This document shows positions 8,837-18,861 of a DNA stretch of 64,000 nt, piece by piece. The DNA lies in NCBI RefSeq assembly GCF_029953285.1, contig NZ_JASAOI010000059.1, positions 1 to 64,000 on the forward strand, given 5' to 3'. Numbering within the stretch: position 1 is the stretch's first letter; every line of letters begins with the position of its first letter. This stretch comes from Yinghuangia seranimata (GTDB taxonomy: Bacteria > Actinomycetota > Actinomycetes > Streptomycetales > Streptomycetaceae). The position numbers and the translations under genes are program-made. The notes under the pieces are model-generated. The model was not told the DNA's origin. It made no database searches and saw nothing but the letters and a program-made list of their open reading frames with translations.

Positions 8837-9910
8837 TTACGACAGGTGGCGGGCGAAGAAGGTTCCCACCCGGCGCCGTACCTCGGCGAGTGTCAGCGCA
8901 GGGTCGCCGGTGCCCACGAGCGCGGTTCGCGCCGGCGCTGTCACGAGACCGGACGCCTGGAGTCGAGGTGCGAGCGAGCCGTAGTCGGTGAACGCCCAGT
9001 GGTTCGCGTCGGGGAGCAGCTCGCGGCGACCGGGAACGCCCGCCCAGGACGACTCGATCCGGGCGGCGTTGTCGAATCCGTCGGTGCGGAACAGCAGCAG
9101 CGGCCGGTCGGGGCCGGCCGGCGTCGGGTACAGGTCGAGATAGCCCTCCAGGTTCGCCACCGCACCGACCCGGCGGTCGTCGAGGGCCGCGTACACCACG
9201 GCCGTGCCGCCTGCGGAGTGCCCGTACAACCCGATCCGGCGGGAGTCCATGACCCCGGCGAGCGGCAGGGTGCCGAGCCGGTCCAGGACCAGCCGGAGGT
9301 CGGCGATCCGGGTGTCCACCATCGTGCGGAAGGTTGCCGGGTCCGGCGGCCCGAACAGGACGGTCGTCCGCAGCCCGGTCGGCAGTTCCACCTGGGAGGC
9401 GTCACCGGGGTGGTCGACGAGCACGACCACACGACCGCGGCTCGCCAGGTCCTCGGCGAGGGTCGTGCCGAGCGTGCGGGAGTCACCGCCGCCGGGGGAG
9501 TACACCAACACCGGTCGCCGCCCGGGAAGCGGCGGCGCGCCCACGTGCCCGTGGGTGAGGACCGCGCCCCAGTCCACCGTTCCCGGCTGCGGCAGTCCGG
9601 GGTGGATGTGGGGCGCGAGGCCGGCGAACTCCCGTGCCTCGGCGGGAGTCAGCTGCGGGGCCCGGGAGAAGCCGTGCGCCGATCGGGCCGGATACAGGAC
9701 CGTCAGCATCAACTCCCGCACACCGCCCACCCACGGATCGGTCCGGGACGGGTCCGTCAGATGAACCGTCTGCATGCCTACGGGGTAAGGGCCGGAGGGC
9801 GCGGGCAGCCGGAGGACCGGGCCGCCACCGGATGCGGACGCGGCCGTGGGCAGCAGGGCGGCGGCACCCCCGAATAGGGTGCCTTTCAGAAGAGTGCGTC
9901 GCGAAGTCAT
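8837..9910 (-). CDS. Tat-exported alpha/beta hydrolase, PAF-acetylhydrolase-like
   Basis: 357-residue secreted hydrolase. The N-terminus has a twin-arginine signal (TSRRTLLKG, then a hydrophobic stretch and cleavage after ASA near residue 27). The nucleophile elbow is GHSAGG near residue 220, and a C-terminal His lies in DANHWAFTD. The layout (long insertion before the elbow, acid in RTDGFD) resembles the platelet-activating-factor acetylhydrolase/dienelactone-hydrolase-like group, which cleaves short acyl esters. It probably works outside the membrane after folding in the cytoplasm. It is transcribed away from the winged-helix regulator at 9989, with about 80 bp between starts, so that regulator may control it. 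No clear ribosome site is seen before the ATG. Confidence 0.87.
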   Translation of the reverse strand: MTSRRTLLKGTLFGGAAALLPTAASASGGGPVLRLPAPSGPYPVGMQTVHLTDPSRTDPWVGGVRELMLTVLYPARSAHGFSRAPQLTPAEAREFAGLAPHIHPGLPQPGTVDWGAVLTHGHVGAPPLPGRRPVLVYSPGGGDSRTLGTTLAEDLASRGRVVVLVDHPGDASQVELPTGLRTTVLFGPPDPATFRTMVDTRIADLRLVLDRLGTLPLAGVMDSRRIGLYGHSAGGTAVVYAALDDRRVGAVANLEGYLDLYPTPAGPDRPLLLFRTDGFDNAARIESSWAGVPGRRELLPDANHWAFTDYGSLAPRLQASGLVTAPARTALVGTGDPALTLAEVRRRVGTFFARHLS

Positions 9911-9988
9911 ACGAAGATCTTTGGTGCGGGGCCGTCACGACGCGAAGGTTCAGGCCCTGGCCGAAAGGCCGGCCCGGGACGGGGGGTT

Positions 9989-10960
9989 GTGCCAGTGCTG
10001 CGAGTCCACTTCACCGCGGAGGACTTCGCGCGCACCCGGTTCGCGGGCCGCCCGGCACCGCTCCAGGAGCTGCACGCCGCCATGACCACCGCCACGACCC
10101 GAAGCGGCGGGCCGCTGTTCGCGCCGTGGCGTGGTCGCGTCCTGCGCTCCCTCCCGGCCGCAAGCAGCCCGCTCGCCGACCTGGTTCCGGCGGGCCGCCC
10201 GCCTTCCTTCCTCGACGTCCTCGGCGACACCGTCGACGACGGCTTCGAACACATTCGCGCCACCAGCCCCGTTCTTGTCCGGTCCGAGCTGGAGCGGGTC
10301 TACGGGGCGGCGCCCGCCCCGCGCTGGATCCGCGGCCTGCACGCGGGCGACGAGACGGCCTGGCACACCGTGCGCCGCGCCCAGCAGGCCACGTACGAGA
10401 CGGTCCTCGCGCCGGTCTGGTCCGTCGTGCAGGATCTGCATCGTGAGGAGTTCACCCGCTACGCCCTGACGGTCGCCGAGCACGGCGTGGCCGCCGCCCT
10501 GACCGGCCTGGCCCCGGGCAGCCGCGTCCACGAGGGCGTGTGGGAATGGCCCGGCGCAGCGCCGGCCCGCGACGTCCGCCTCGACGGGCGCGGCCTGGTT
10601 GTGCTGCCCACCTTCCACCACCCGGCGGGACCACTTGTCCAGGACGTCCCGGGGCATCCTGCGGTCCTGACGTACCCGGCCGGCCCCGGGCTCCCGCCCA
10701 CCGCGCAGGACCCGGTCGTCGCCGCCGAGGCCCTGGCCGCCGTCCTGGGCCGCACACGGCTGGACGCCCTGCGCCTGCTCGCCGAACCCCACACCACGAC
10801 ATCCCTGGCCCTCGCCCTCCACGTCAGCAACGCGACGGCTTCGTCGCACGCGGCCGCGCTGAGATCGGCAGGCATGGCGACGACGACCCGCGCGGGCCGC
10901 TCGGTCACCCACCGGCGCACGGCCCTCGGCACGCTGGTTGCGGGCGCTTGGGCGCGGTAG
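9989..10960 (+). CDS. ArsR-like winged-helix regulator (DUF5937-like)
   Basis: 323 residues starting at GTG 9989 behind a run of six G. The N-terminal about 230 residues follow the pattern of DUF5937-type proteins (VHFTAEDFARTRFA, HPAVLTYPA), and the C-terminus is a winged helix (ALRLLAEPHTTTSLALALHV onward, with an RSVTHRRTALG wing). These are actinobacterial ArsR-like repressors or activators with an unknown sensor domain. It is divergent from the Tat hydrolase. A paralogue lies at 51128-52168; both open with a F-x-A-x-D-x-A-R-T-R-F block and end in the same type of HTH. Ligand unknown. Confidence 0.82.
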   Translation: MPVLRVHFTAEDFARTRFAGRPAPLQELHAAMTTATTRSGGPLFAPWRGRVLRSLPAASSPLADLVPAGRPPSFLDVLGDTVDDGFEHIRATSPVLVRSELERVYGAAPAPRWIRGLHAGDETAWHTVRRAQQATYETVLAPVWSVVQDLHREEFTRYALTVAEHGVAAALTGLAPGSRVHEGVWEWPGAAPARDVRLDGRGLVVLPTFHHPAGPLVQDVPGHPAVLTYPAGPGLPPTAQDPVVAAEALAAVLGRTRLDALRLLAEPHTTTSLALALHVSNATASSHAAALRSAGMATTTRAGRSVTHRRTALGTLVAGAWAR

Positions 10961-11121
10961 TTCGCCACAGGGCGGAGCCGACCACGCCACCCAGGTGAAG
11001 TAGCTGACCGCGTTTGCCGAGAAGGCTTCACGGGCTTGGCACCGAGAACCTCCACCATCCCGGGCACCTGCGCCGTGGCCGTGGCCTCCGCGCCGGACTG
11101 CCGTGGCTGCGGCAGCGGCGG

Positions 11122-12327
11122 TCAGGCGAGGGCGCCGGGGTCGGCGAAGATGCGGGCGATGGCGGTTCCGGCCGCGCCTCGTACAGCGCTTTCGGTGCCC
11201 AGGGACGCGGCGCGGACGGCTGGGGTGCGGCCGCGCAGTCGGCTGCCGCTGCGGGCGACGGCCGCTTCGACGGTGGGGACGAGCCACGGGGCGAGGCGGG
11301 CGTGGATACCGCCGAGGACGACGGTGTCGGGGTCGAGGAGGTTCACCGCCCCCGTGAGCGCGATGGCCAGGCCCGCGCCCGCGGCGGCGGCCGCCTGGAG
11401 GGCGGCCGGGTCGCCTTCGGCGAGTCGGCGCTCCAGTTCGGCCAGTCCGGCGGCGGCCGTTCCCGAGGCGTCGGGGATGCCCGCGGTGCGCAGGAGCGCG
11501 TCGAGCCCGGCGACCTGCTCCAGGCAGCCCGCGCCTCCGCAGCGGCACGGGCGTCCGTCCGGGTCGACGACGACGTGGCCGAGTTCGCCGGCCGCGCCGT
11601 GCGCGCCGCGGAAGAGTTTTCCGCCGACGACGATGCCCGCGCCGACGCCGGTCTCGCCGGACAGGTAGAGGTAGCTGCCGGCGCCCTGCCCGGCGCCGTA
11701 CCAGAGTTCGCCGAGCGCGCCGAAGTTGGCTTCGTTGTCGACGGTCACGCCGAACGGCTGGACCGGGAGCGCGGCGGTGAGCAGGTCCGCGGCGGGCACC
11801 GCGTCCCAGCCGAGGTTGGGGGCGTTGACCCGGTCTTCGACGAGGACGCCGGGCAGGGCCACCGCCGTTCCGACGATGTCGAGGCCCGACGCGGCGGCTT
11901 CGGCGGCGATGCGGCCGGCCAGGTCGGCCAGGGCCGCGACGGTCGCGTCCGGCCGCCGCCCCCGGTTGTCGCCCGCGACGGTCGCGCGCGCCCGTACCGC
12001 GCCGGTCATGTCGAGCACACAGGCGGCCAGGTACTGCCCGTTGACCTCGAGGCCGAGCCCGGCGACGGGGCCGGGAGCGAGCGACACCGGGGCCCCGGGG
12101 CGCCCGCGGCCGCCGACCCGGACCGGGTCGGCGCCGACGACCAGCCGGAGCCGCTCCAGCACGGCCACCTGGCCGGTCACCGTCGTCTTCGTCAGTCCCG
12201 TCAGCTCGGCGAGCCTGGCGCGCGTGACCGGCTGGTGGTGGGCGACCGCACCGAGGACCGATGCGAGGTTGCGCTCCCGTACCGCATCGAGGTGGGTGGC
12301 GCGGGCGTTCTCGGGCATGCGCGTCAT
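11122..12327 (-). CDS. ROK family transcriptional repressor of the xylose genes (XylR-like)
   Basis: 401 residues. A winged HTH occupies residues 1-65 (VTRARLAELTGLTKTTVTGQ) and a ROK sugar-kinase-like sensor follows. The sensor includes the zinc motif CRCGGAGCLEQ around residue 250 and glycine-rich ATPase-type loops (GETGVGAGIVVGG). The gene is divergent from xylA-xylB, the classic arrangement for a xylose-responsive ROK repressor, and a palindrome sits in front of xylA. Xylose or a phosphorylated sugar would be the expected inducer; this follows from family and context, not from a visible ligand site. A second ATG three codons in (12318), with GAGG upstream, is an equally good start. Confidence 0.9.
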   Translation of the reverse strand: MTRMPENARATHLDAVRERNLASVLGAVAHHQPVTRARLAELTGLTKTTVTGQVAVLERLRLVVGADPVRVGGRGRPGAPVSLAPGPVAGLGLEVNGQYLAACVLDMTGAVRARATVAGDNRGRRPDATVAALADLAGRIAAEAAASGLDIVGTAVALPGVLVEDRVNAPNLGWDAVPAADLLTAALPVQPFGVTVDNEANFGALGELWYGAGQGAGSYLYLSGETGVGAGIVVGGKLFRGAHGAAGELGHVVVDPDGRPCRCGGAGCLEQVAGLDALLRTAGIPDASGTAAAGLAELERRLAEGDPAALQAAAAAGAGLAIALTGAVNLLDPDTVVLGGIHARLAPWLVPTVEAAVARSGSRLRGRTPAVRAASLGTESAVRGAAGTAIARIFADPGALA

Positions 12328-12416
12328 CCTCGCATTCGGTGCCGCCGGGCCCCCGCGGTGAGGTCGTCGGCCGGAAGGCGTTGACAGTTCGGGCGTGCGA
12401 CGGTTTCCTGGACCAT

Positions 12417-12439
12417 ATTAGTCCAGTATCTAGACTTAT
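12417..12439. promoter_or_regulatory. putative ROK operator in front of xylA
   Basis: AGTCCAG-TAT-CTAGACT at 12420-12436 is an inverted repeat with one mismatch (half sites AGTCCAG and AGTCTAG) in an AT-rich patch 19 bp before the xylA start. Position and symmetry fit a repressor site overlapping the promoter or leader of xylA, most likely for the divergent ROK protein. Confidence 0.6.
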
Positions 12440-12454
12440 TCATGAGGAGGCACC

Positions 12455-13612
12455 GTGCCGGACCTGACCCCGCGGCGGGAGGACAAGTTCAGCTTCGGTC
12501 TGTGGACGGTGGGCTGGCAGGCGCGCGACCCGTTCGGCGACGCCACGCGGGCACCGCTGGACCCGGCCGAGGCGGTGCACCGGCTCGCGGAACTGGGCGC
12601 CTACGGCGTCACCTTCCACGACGACGACCTGATCCCGTTCGGCTCGGACGACACCGAGCGGGCGAAGCGGATCGCGGCGTTCCGGGCGGCGCTGGACGCG
12701 ACCGGGCTCGTCGTCCCGATGGTCACGACGAACCTCTTCGCCCACCCGGTCTTCAAGGACGGCGCGTTCACCGCGAACGACCGCGGGGTCCGCCGTTTCG
12801 CGCTGCGCAAGGTCATGCGGAATCTGGACCTGGCCGCGGAACTCGGCGCGGGCACCTACGTGTTCTGGGGCGGCCGGGAGGGCTCGGAATCCGACGCGGC
12901 CACCGACGTGCCCACCGCGCTCGACCGCTACAAGGAAGCGATCGACGTCCTGTGCGGCTACGTCCGCGACCGCGGCTACGACATGCGCTTCGCCCTGGAG
13001 CCCAAGCCGAACGAGCCGCGCGGCGACATCTTCCTGCCGACCGTCGGCCACGGCCTGGCGTTCATCGAGCGGCTCGAACACCCCGAGATGGTCGGGCTCA
13101 ACCCGGAGGTCGGGCACGAGCAGATGGCCGGCCTCAACATGGTCCACGCCGTCGGCCAGGCGCTCTGGGCGGGCAAGCTCTTCCACATCGACCTCAACGG
13201 CCAGCACGGCCCCAAGTACGACCAGGACCTGGTCTTCGGCCACGGCGACCTGAAGAGCGCGTTCTTCCTCGTCGACCTCCTCGAACACGCCGGCTACGAC
13301 GGCCCCCGGCACTTCGACTACAAGCCGCTGCGCACCGAGACCGCCGACGGCGTGTGGGCGTCGGCCGCCGCCAACATGCGCACGTACCTGCTGCTGCGCG
13401 AACGCGCCGCGGCCTTCCGCGCGGACCCCGAGGTCCGCGAGGCCGCGGCCGCGGCCGGCCTCGACCAGCTCGCGGTGCCGACGCTGGCGCCGGACGAGAC
13501 GTACGCCGACCTCGCCGACGACGACTTCGACCCGGGCGAGGCAGCCGAACGAGGCCTCGGCTACGAGCGGTTGGACCAACTCGCCGTCGAGCACATCCTC
13601 GGGGCCCGCTGA
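12455..13612 (+). CDS. xylA: xylose isomerase
   Basis: 385-residue cytoplasmic enzyme converting D-xylose to D-xylulose (also glucose to fructose). All key positions of actinomycete xylose isomerases are present with a one-residue offset: His55 and Asp58 in TFHDDDL; Glu182 and Lys184 in [10 protein letters not shown]; Glu218 and His221 in NPEVGHEQ; Asp246; Asp256 and Asp258 in KYDQD; and Asp288. These bind two divalent metals and shuttle the hydride. Start is GTG 12455 with GAGGAGG just upstream. It forms an operon with xylB (1-bp gap) and is divergent from the ROK repressor. Length and motifs are complete, so it should be active. Confidence 0.98.
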   Translation: MPDLTPRREDKFSFGLWTVGWQARDPFGDATRAPLDPAEAVHRLAELGAYGVTFHDDDLIPFGSDDTERAKRIAAFRAALDATGLVVPMVTTNLFAHPVFKDGAFTANDRGVRRFALRKVMRNLDLAAELGAGTYVFWGGREGSESDAATDVPTALDRYKEAIDVLCGYVRDRGYDMRFALEPKPNEPRGDIFLPTVGHGLAFIERLEHPEMVGLNPEVGHEQMAGLNMVHAVGQALWAGKLFHIDLNGQHGPKYDQDLVFGHGDLKSAFFLVDLLEHAGYDGPRHFDYKPLRTETADGVWASAAANMRTYLLLRERAAAFRADPEVREAAAAAGLDQLAVPTLAPDETYADLADDDFDPGEAAERGLGYERLDQLAVEHILGAR

Positions 13613-13613
13613 C

Positions 13614-15050
13614 ATGGCGGCCCGCCTGGTCGCGGGGGTCGACTCCTCCACCCAGTCCTGCAAGGTCGTCGTCTGCGACGCCGAGACCGGCGCGGTGGTG
13701 CGCCACGGCCGCGCCGCGCATCCGGACGGCACCGAAGTCCACCCCGAGCACTGGTGGCAGGCGCTGCAAGAAGCCGTCGACGACGCGGGCGGGCTCGCCG
13801 ACGTCGCAGCCCTCGGCGTCGCCGCGCAGCAGCACGGGCTGGTGTGCCTCGACGAGGACGGCCGGGTGGTCCGGGACGCGCTGCTGTGGAACGACACCCG
13901 CTCGGCGCGTGCCGCGGCCGACCTGGTCGCCGAGTTCGGCGGACCCGCGGCGTGGGCGGACGAGGTGGGCAGCGTCCCCGTCGCGTCGTTCACCGTCGGC
14001 AAGTTGCGCTGGCTGGCCGAACACGAACCGGATGCGGCGGCACGGGTCGCCGCGGTGTGCCTGCCGCACGACTACCTCACCTGGCGGTTGCGAGGCTCCG
14101 GCGACATCGCCGACCTCGTCACCGACCGGGGAGACGCCTCCGGGACCGGCTACTGGTCGCCCGCCGACGGGTGCTACCGCGACGACCTGCTGCGCCTCGC
14201 CTTCGGCCGCGTGCCGACGGTGCCGCACGTCGCCGAGCCGAACGCGACGGCAGGCACCTGCTTCGACGGTGTCGTGCTCTCCGCGGGCACCGGCGACAAC
14301 ATGGCCGCCGCGCTCGGGCTCGCCCTCACCCGCGAGGACGTCGCCGTCTCGCTGGGCACGTCCGGAACCGCGTACGCCGTCGCGGCGGCCCCGACTGCCG
14401 ACCCGACCGGCGCCATCGCCGGATTCGCGGACGCCACCGGCGAATACCTGCCCCTGGTGTGCACGCTCAACGCGGCGCGCGTCCTGGACGCCGCAGCCCG
14501 CATGCTCGGCGTCGACCACGCCCGGCTCGCCGAACTCGCGCTGTCGGCGCCGCCGGGCGCGGACGGGCTCGCGTTCGTCCCCTACCTGGACGGCGAACGC
14601 ACACCCAACCTGCCCGACGCCACCGGTTCCGTCCTCGGCCTGACCTCCGACAACGCGACCCCCGCGCACTTCGCCCGGGCAGCCGTCGAAGGCATGCTGT
14701 GCGGACTGGCCGACGCCCTGGACGCCTTGGACGCGGCGGGCGTCCACGGCGACCGCGTCGTGCTGACCGGCGGCGCAGCCCGGTCGCCCGCGGTCACCGG
14801 CATCGCCCCGGCGCTCTTCGACCGCCCCGTGTTCCTCCCCGTCCCCGCCGAGTACGCCGCCACCGGTGCGGCCCGCCAAGCCGCCTGGGCCGTGTCCGGA
14901 CAGCACCGGCTTCCGGACTGGCGGACTGAAGGAACCCTGTTCACCCCGAGCCGATCCGACAACGCGGTCCGAACCCGCTACGCCGAAGCCCGCGGCCGCC
15001 ACCTGGAACGCCCCGGACGCCTCGAAGCCGGACCCGTCGCGCGTCGATAG
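13614..15050 (+). CDS. xylB: xylulokinase (FGGY kinase)
   Basis: 478 residues; phosphorylates D-xylulose to xylulose-5-phosphate for the pentose phosphate pathway. The N-terminal FGGY domain starts with the phosphate loop [10 protein letters not shown], followed by LLWNDTRS and the catalytic Asp in [11 protein letters not shown]. The C-terminal domain has the ATP motifs SLGTSGTAY and LTGGAARSP. Slightly shorter than average but with both domains whole. It begins one base after the xylA stop codon, so translation is probably coupled. Together with xylA and the ROK gene this makes a self-contained xylose catabolic cassette; no xylose transporter is adjacent. Confidence 0.96.
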   Translation: MAARLVAGVDSSTQSCKVVVCDAETGAVVRHGRAAHPDGTEVHPEHWWQALQEAVDDAGGLADVAALGVAAQQHGLVCLDEDGRVVRDALLWNDTRSARAAADLVAEFGGPAAWADEVGSVPVASFTVGKLRWLAEHEPDAAARVAAVCLPHDYLTWRLRGSGDIADLVTDRGDASGTGYWSPADGCYRDDLLRLAFGRVPTVPHVAEPNATAGTCFDGVVLSAGTGDNMAAALGLALTREDVAVSLGTSGTAYAVAAAPTADPTGAIAGFADATGEYLPLVCTLNAARVLDAAARMLGVDHARLAELALSAPPGADGLAFVPYLDGERTPNLPDATGSVLGLTSDNATPAHFARAAVEGMLCGLADALDALDAAGVHGDRVVLTGGAARSPAVTGIAPALFDRPVFLPVPAEYAATGAARQAAWAVSGQHRLPDWRTEGTLFTPSRSDNAVRTRYAEARGRHLERPGRLEAGPVARR

Positions 15051-15256
15051 CGGCGCATCCGCCGGATCCTCGGGCCGCCTGGAACACCAGTGCGAGCGAC
15101 ACGCTCGGGAGTGCGATCACGCCCTCCCGAGGCCGGAAGATTCGCGGCGCACGCCTCCCGCCGTACGATGACAAACATGGCATCCCATCCGAGAACGGGG
15201 TAAATCTTCGGTAGCTAGCGGCACGCTCGCCCGTGGCACCGGACGGGAGGCGCGCA

Positions 15257-17512
15257 GTGGACGATCGGGAGACGCTCTGCACGGAACTCGAGGCCGTGCA
15301 GACCGCCGCCATGTACGAGGCGCTCGACATCGCCGACGCGGTGATCGTCCTGCTTTACCTCATCGACGATCGCTCGAACGCCCTGGCCGCGACGATCGTC
15401 GCGGGCTGGCCCCCGGCCGCTTTCATCCTTCCGGAGAAGATTTCCCTGGACGGCCCGCACGCCTCGGCTCAGGCGTACTCCACAGGCCGCGTCGTGATCA
15501 TGGGAGAGGACGCGCCGGACCCCGCGCTCGACCGACTGGTGCCCTTCCCCTGGCCGTACTCGGTGTGCGCGCTGCCCCTGAACTACAGCGGCAAGTCGGA
15601 CGGCGAGAGCCGCGACGACGGGTGCTGGGGGACCCTGACGGTGATCCGGATCCCGTCGCGCGACGGGCGGATCCGCCAGGACCAGGTGACGCGCCTGGGC
15701 GAGGTGAGCCGCCGGCTGGCGGCGGATCTGGCGGACCTCGCCGCCCGCGACGTGCCCATCGGCCCCAGCCCGAGGCCCGCGTTCGTGCCCGTTTCCGGCA
15801 AGCCGTCGACGGCCTCGACATGGGGCATCGGCACGATCACCGGCTCTCCGGGCCTCACCATGACCTACCACCTGACCTCGCTGGCGGCGGTCCTGGGCCA
15901 GGCGCTCACCACGGCCGATGTGGTGCAGGTGGCCCGGACCCACGTCATGGAGCCCTTCGGCGCGTCCGGCATCCTGCTGCTGAGCGCCGCGGACGAGCGG
16001 ACGTGGGTGCTCGGCCACTACGGGGTCTCGACGGTCGCCCGGTGGCTGCACGGCGCGTCCGCCCACGACGGCACACCGGCCGCCGACGTCCTGCGGTCGC
16101 GGGCCCCGCTGCTGCTCCCGGACCCCGCGGCCCTGCCCCGGCAATATCCCACCGCACCGATCAACGGCGGCGGGTCATGGGCGTGGATGCCGCTGAGCGC
16201 CTCCGACCGCCCTGTAGGTGTGTGCGGCCTGATGTTCGAGCGGCGGCACGAGGCCAAGGCCGAGGAACAAGCCTTGATGATGATGATGGCGGGCCTGCTC
16301 GCGGAGGCGCTCGACCGGGTCCGGCTGCACGAGCACGAGCACGAGCTGGCCGAGCTGCTGCAGCGCCGTCTGCTGCCGACCGACCTGCGCGACCTGCCAT
16401 CCGTCACCACGACCTGCCGCTACCTGCCCGCGCCCGCCGGATCAGGCGGGTCCGCCGGGTCCGGCGCCGGCGGCGACTGGTACGACGCCATCGTGCTGCC
16501 GGGGGAGGGCCGCATCGCCCTGGTGTGCGGCGACGTCGAGGGCCACGACGTGCGCTCCTCCGTCGTCATGGGCCAGCTCCGCAGCGCGGTGCGCGCCTAC
16601 GCGGCCGAGGGGCACGACCCCGCCGCCGTGCTCACCTCGGCGTCCGACCTGCTCACGCAGCTGGAGTCCGACCTGCTGGCCACGTGCTGCCTGATCCATC
16701 TCCACACCACCTCCGGCACCGCCCGGATCGCGCTCGCCGGTCACCCCGCGCCCCTGCTCCGCTATCCGGACGGCCGCATCGAGACCCTGGACGCGACGAT
16801 CGGCGTGCCCCTCGGCCTGGCCGTCCCGCAGCCGTACGAGCAGTTCGAGGTCCACGTGCCCCCGGGCGCGCTCCTTGCCCTCTACACCGACGGCCTGGCC
16901 GGCGCGCGCGACGACGAGGACGTGGTCGCGAAGGCGCGCCGACTGGTCGAATCCGGCACGCAGGACGGCGTGGACGTCGAGAACCTCGCGGACCACATCG
17001 TCGCGCGCGTGCCCGCCCCGCCCGACCGCCGAGACGACGTCGCGCTCCTGCTGGCCCTGTACGAAGGCCAGGGCCGCCGGCGACGCCTCGGACGGCTCAC
17101 GATCCACCGTCACGACCTGCGCGGCGTGCGCGACACCCGCCGATGGCTCCGCGCCGTGCTCACCGACTGGGGCTGGGCCGACGCCGTCGAGAACGCGGAG
17201 CTGATGGTGTCGGAGATCGTCACCAACGCCTTGATCCACGCGGACAGCGCCGTGGCCGTCAGCGTGCGCGAGCGCGAGGACCACATCCACTTCGAGGTCG
17301 AGGACTGGGACGTCTCGCCCCCGATCCCGTCCGCCCTGTCGGCCGAGGAAGGCGAAAGCGAAACCCGCGAGACCGGCCGGGGCCTGCTGATCGTGGCGGC
17401 CCTCGGCGACTGGGGCGTGTACCGCAGACCGCACGGCAAGGCGGTGTGGATCAACATCTACCCGGAGAGCGCCGACATTGCCGACGCCGAACCGGGGACG
17501 CCTGACGCGTGA
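15257..17512 (+). CDS. GAF/SpoIIE phosphatase with C-terminal anti-sigma HATPase domain
   Basis: 751-residue signalling protein. Two GAF-like sensor domains lie at about residues 10-155 and 205-355. A PP2C/SpoIIE phosphatase domain spans about 365-610 with metal-binding Asp residues in GGDWYDA, CGDVEGHD and RRDDVALLL. A GHKL ATPase domain at about 620-740 has the N-box SEIVTNALIHA and the G2 motif ETGRGLLIVAALG. Such proteins dephosphorylate anti-anti-sigma factors and also act as RsbW-like kinases, tuning alternative sigma factors after stress. The GTG at 15257 has GGGAGG 6 bases upstream and is preferred to the GTG at 15233. No sigma or STAS gene is adjacent, so partners are elsewhere. Confidence 0.92.
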   Translation: MDDRETLCTELEAVQTAAMYEALDIADAVIVLLYLIDDRSNALAATIVAGWPPAAFILPEKISLDGPHASAQAYSTGRVVIMGEDAPDPALDRLVPFPWPYSVCALPLNYSGKSDGESRDDGCWGTLTVIRIPSRDGRIRQDQVTRLGEVSRRLAADLADLAARDVPIGPSPRPAFVPVSGKPSTASTWGIGTITGSPGLTMTYHLTSLAAVLGQALTTADVVQVARTHVMEPFGASGILLLSAADERTWVLGHYGVSTVARWLHGASAHDGTPAADVLRSRAPLLLPDPAALPRQYPTAPINGGGSWAWMPLSASDRPVGVCGLMFERRHEAKAEEQALMMMMAGLLAEALDRVRLHEHEHELAELLQRRLLPTDLRDLPSVTTTCRYLPAPAGSGGSAGSGAGGDWYDAIVLPGEGRIALVCGDVEGHDVRSSVVMGQLRSAVRAYAAEGHDPAAVLTSASDLLTQLESDLLATCCLIHLHTTSGTARIALAGHPAPLLRYPDGRIETLDATIGVPLGLAVPQPYEQFEVHVPPGALLALYTDGLAGARDDEDVVAKARRLVESGTQDGVDVENLADHIVARVPAPPDRRDDVALLLALYEGQGRRRRLGRLTIHRHDLRGVRDTRRWLRAVLTDWGWADAVENAELMVSEIVTNALIHADSAVAVSVREREDHIHFEVEDWDVSPPIPSALSAEEGESETRETGRGLLIVAALGDWGVYRRPHGKAVWINIYPESADIADAEPGTPDA

Positions 17513-17537
17513 CGCGGTCGGCGGTCGGCGATTCGCT

Positions 17538-18479
17538 TCAGGTCGCGTCAGACCGCGGTGGGGCGTTGCCGCTGTCTCCGCAGGCGCAGGTGCCGACGGG
17601 GACGGTGTCGCCGCGCAGCAGCTCGAACTTCTCGCGCGTCGCGTCGTCGCCCGGCGACAGGACCATCAGGTGCGCGCCTGGCGCCGCGGCGACGTCCAGC
17701 GTGGTCGACGCGCACGTCAGCTCACCCAGGCCGCAGTGCCGGAACACCCGCTTCCACGCGATGTGGTCGATCACGGCCTGCTCGGCCCAAAGCTCGCCGA
17801 ACTCCGGGCTGGCCGCCGCCAGTCGCGACACGAACTCGTCCCACGCCGGCTCGCCGACGTGTCGGCCGTAGCGGGAGCGGAAGCCCGCCACCATCCGGCC
17901 CAGTTCCTCACGACGGTTCACGAACGGGCCGCAGCAGCGCGGCAGCATGAACGACTGCCACAGCAGATTCCGCTGGTCGGCGGGGGCGTCGACGACGAAC
18001 GGGAACAGCAGCGCGAAGGCGCGGTTCCAGGCGAGCACGTCGCTGAGGTCGTTGAGCGCCGCGGCCGGTAACGGGACAAGGGCGTCCAGGATGTCGTGCA
18101 CCTCCGGCGCCAGCTGCGCACCCCCGGCCAGCGCCTGGACCATTGACACATCGGCGAGCCGATACAGGTGCTCGGTCTCGGTCGCGTCCAGCCGCAGCGT
18201 ACGCGCGACCGAGGCCAGGACCTGGACGCTGACGTTGATCGGCCTCGCCTGCTCCAGCCACGTGTACCAGGCGACCCCGATCCCGGCGAGCTGGGCGACC
18301 TCTTCGCGGCGCAGACCCGGAGTGCGGCGGCGGATGCCCGGCGGCAGGCCCACGTCCCGCGGATCGATGCGCTCACGGCGGCTGCGCAGGAACGAGGCCA
18401 GCTCGGACCGGCGTGCCGCGGCGGCGTTCTCGCCGACCCTCCCGACCGGAGCGGACGCGGCGCGTGTGTCGGCGTTCAT
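17538..18479 (-). CDS. XRE family regulator with MmyB-like ligand-binding domain
   Basis: About 313 residues. A helix-turn-helix of the XRE type lies near residues 20-85 (ELASFLRSRRERIDP, RRTPGLRREEVAQLAGIGV), followed by an MmyB-like sensor domain (NRAFALLFPF, DEFVSRLAAASPEF, a terminal region with LRGDTVPVG). These regulators are abundant in Streptomyces and usually control an adjacent oxidoreductase; none is adjacent here. It converges with the phosphatase gene (25 bp between stop codons). ATG codons at 18479 and 18491 are both possible starts and neither has a strong ribosome site. Confidence 0.9.
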   Translation of the reverse strand: MNADTRAASAPVGRVGENAAAARRSELASFLRSRRERIDPRDVGLPPGIRRRTPGLRREEVAQLAGIGVAWYTWLEQARPINVSVQVLASVARTLRLDATETEHLYRLADVSMVQALAGGAQLAPEVHDILDALVPLPAAALNDLSDVLAWNRAFALLFPFVVDAPADQRNLLWQSFMLPRCCGPFVNRREELGRMVAGFRSRYGRHVGEPAWDEFVSRLAAASPEFGELWAEQAVIDHIAWKRVFRHCGLGELTCASTTLDVAAAPGAHLMVLSPGDDATREKFELLRGDTVPVGTCACGDSGNAPPRSDAT

Positions 18480-18861
18480 GGCCACGATCATGCCCACCGC
18501 CGCATCCGGGTGCCAGATAGTGGCGGTACCAGGACCAGCAGACTCCTGGCGCCCCTTCACGAGCCGCCCATCATGATGTTCCGTGACCGAGAACCTGATG
18601 AGGCGTCAGACACCGCTCCACACCGACGCCACCGAGCCGTGTCCCAGCGGGTGGAACGGTCGAACACCGTTTGCCACGGCGGGCATTCCGCAGGCTGGTC
18701 CCGCCACCTAGAACGAACTTTCCACCTGTCTGGTCGTGCTCCATGCCGATTCCGCGTTCGACGGGGATACGGCCTGTCGGTGCGCGCTGTCCGGACCGTG
18801 GACATGCACGCCCCGGCGGGTGTCGGGGCGGACGGGGATCTCACCAAGGGGGAAGCCGACC
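18480..18861. other. non-coding stretch between the MmyB-type regulator and the RHS gene
   Basis: About 380 bp holding the upstream regions of the two divergent genes. I see no protein frame with convincing codon bias and no clear -35/-10 pair; the only clear signal is the AAGGGGGAAG ribosome site at the right end. Confidence 0.5.

Noticed and set aside
12381..12419. TTGACA at 12381 as -35 of the xylA promoter
   Set aside because: No acceptable -10 at 16-19 bp; the AT-rich CATATT lies about 27 bp away.
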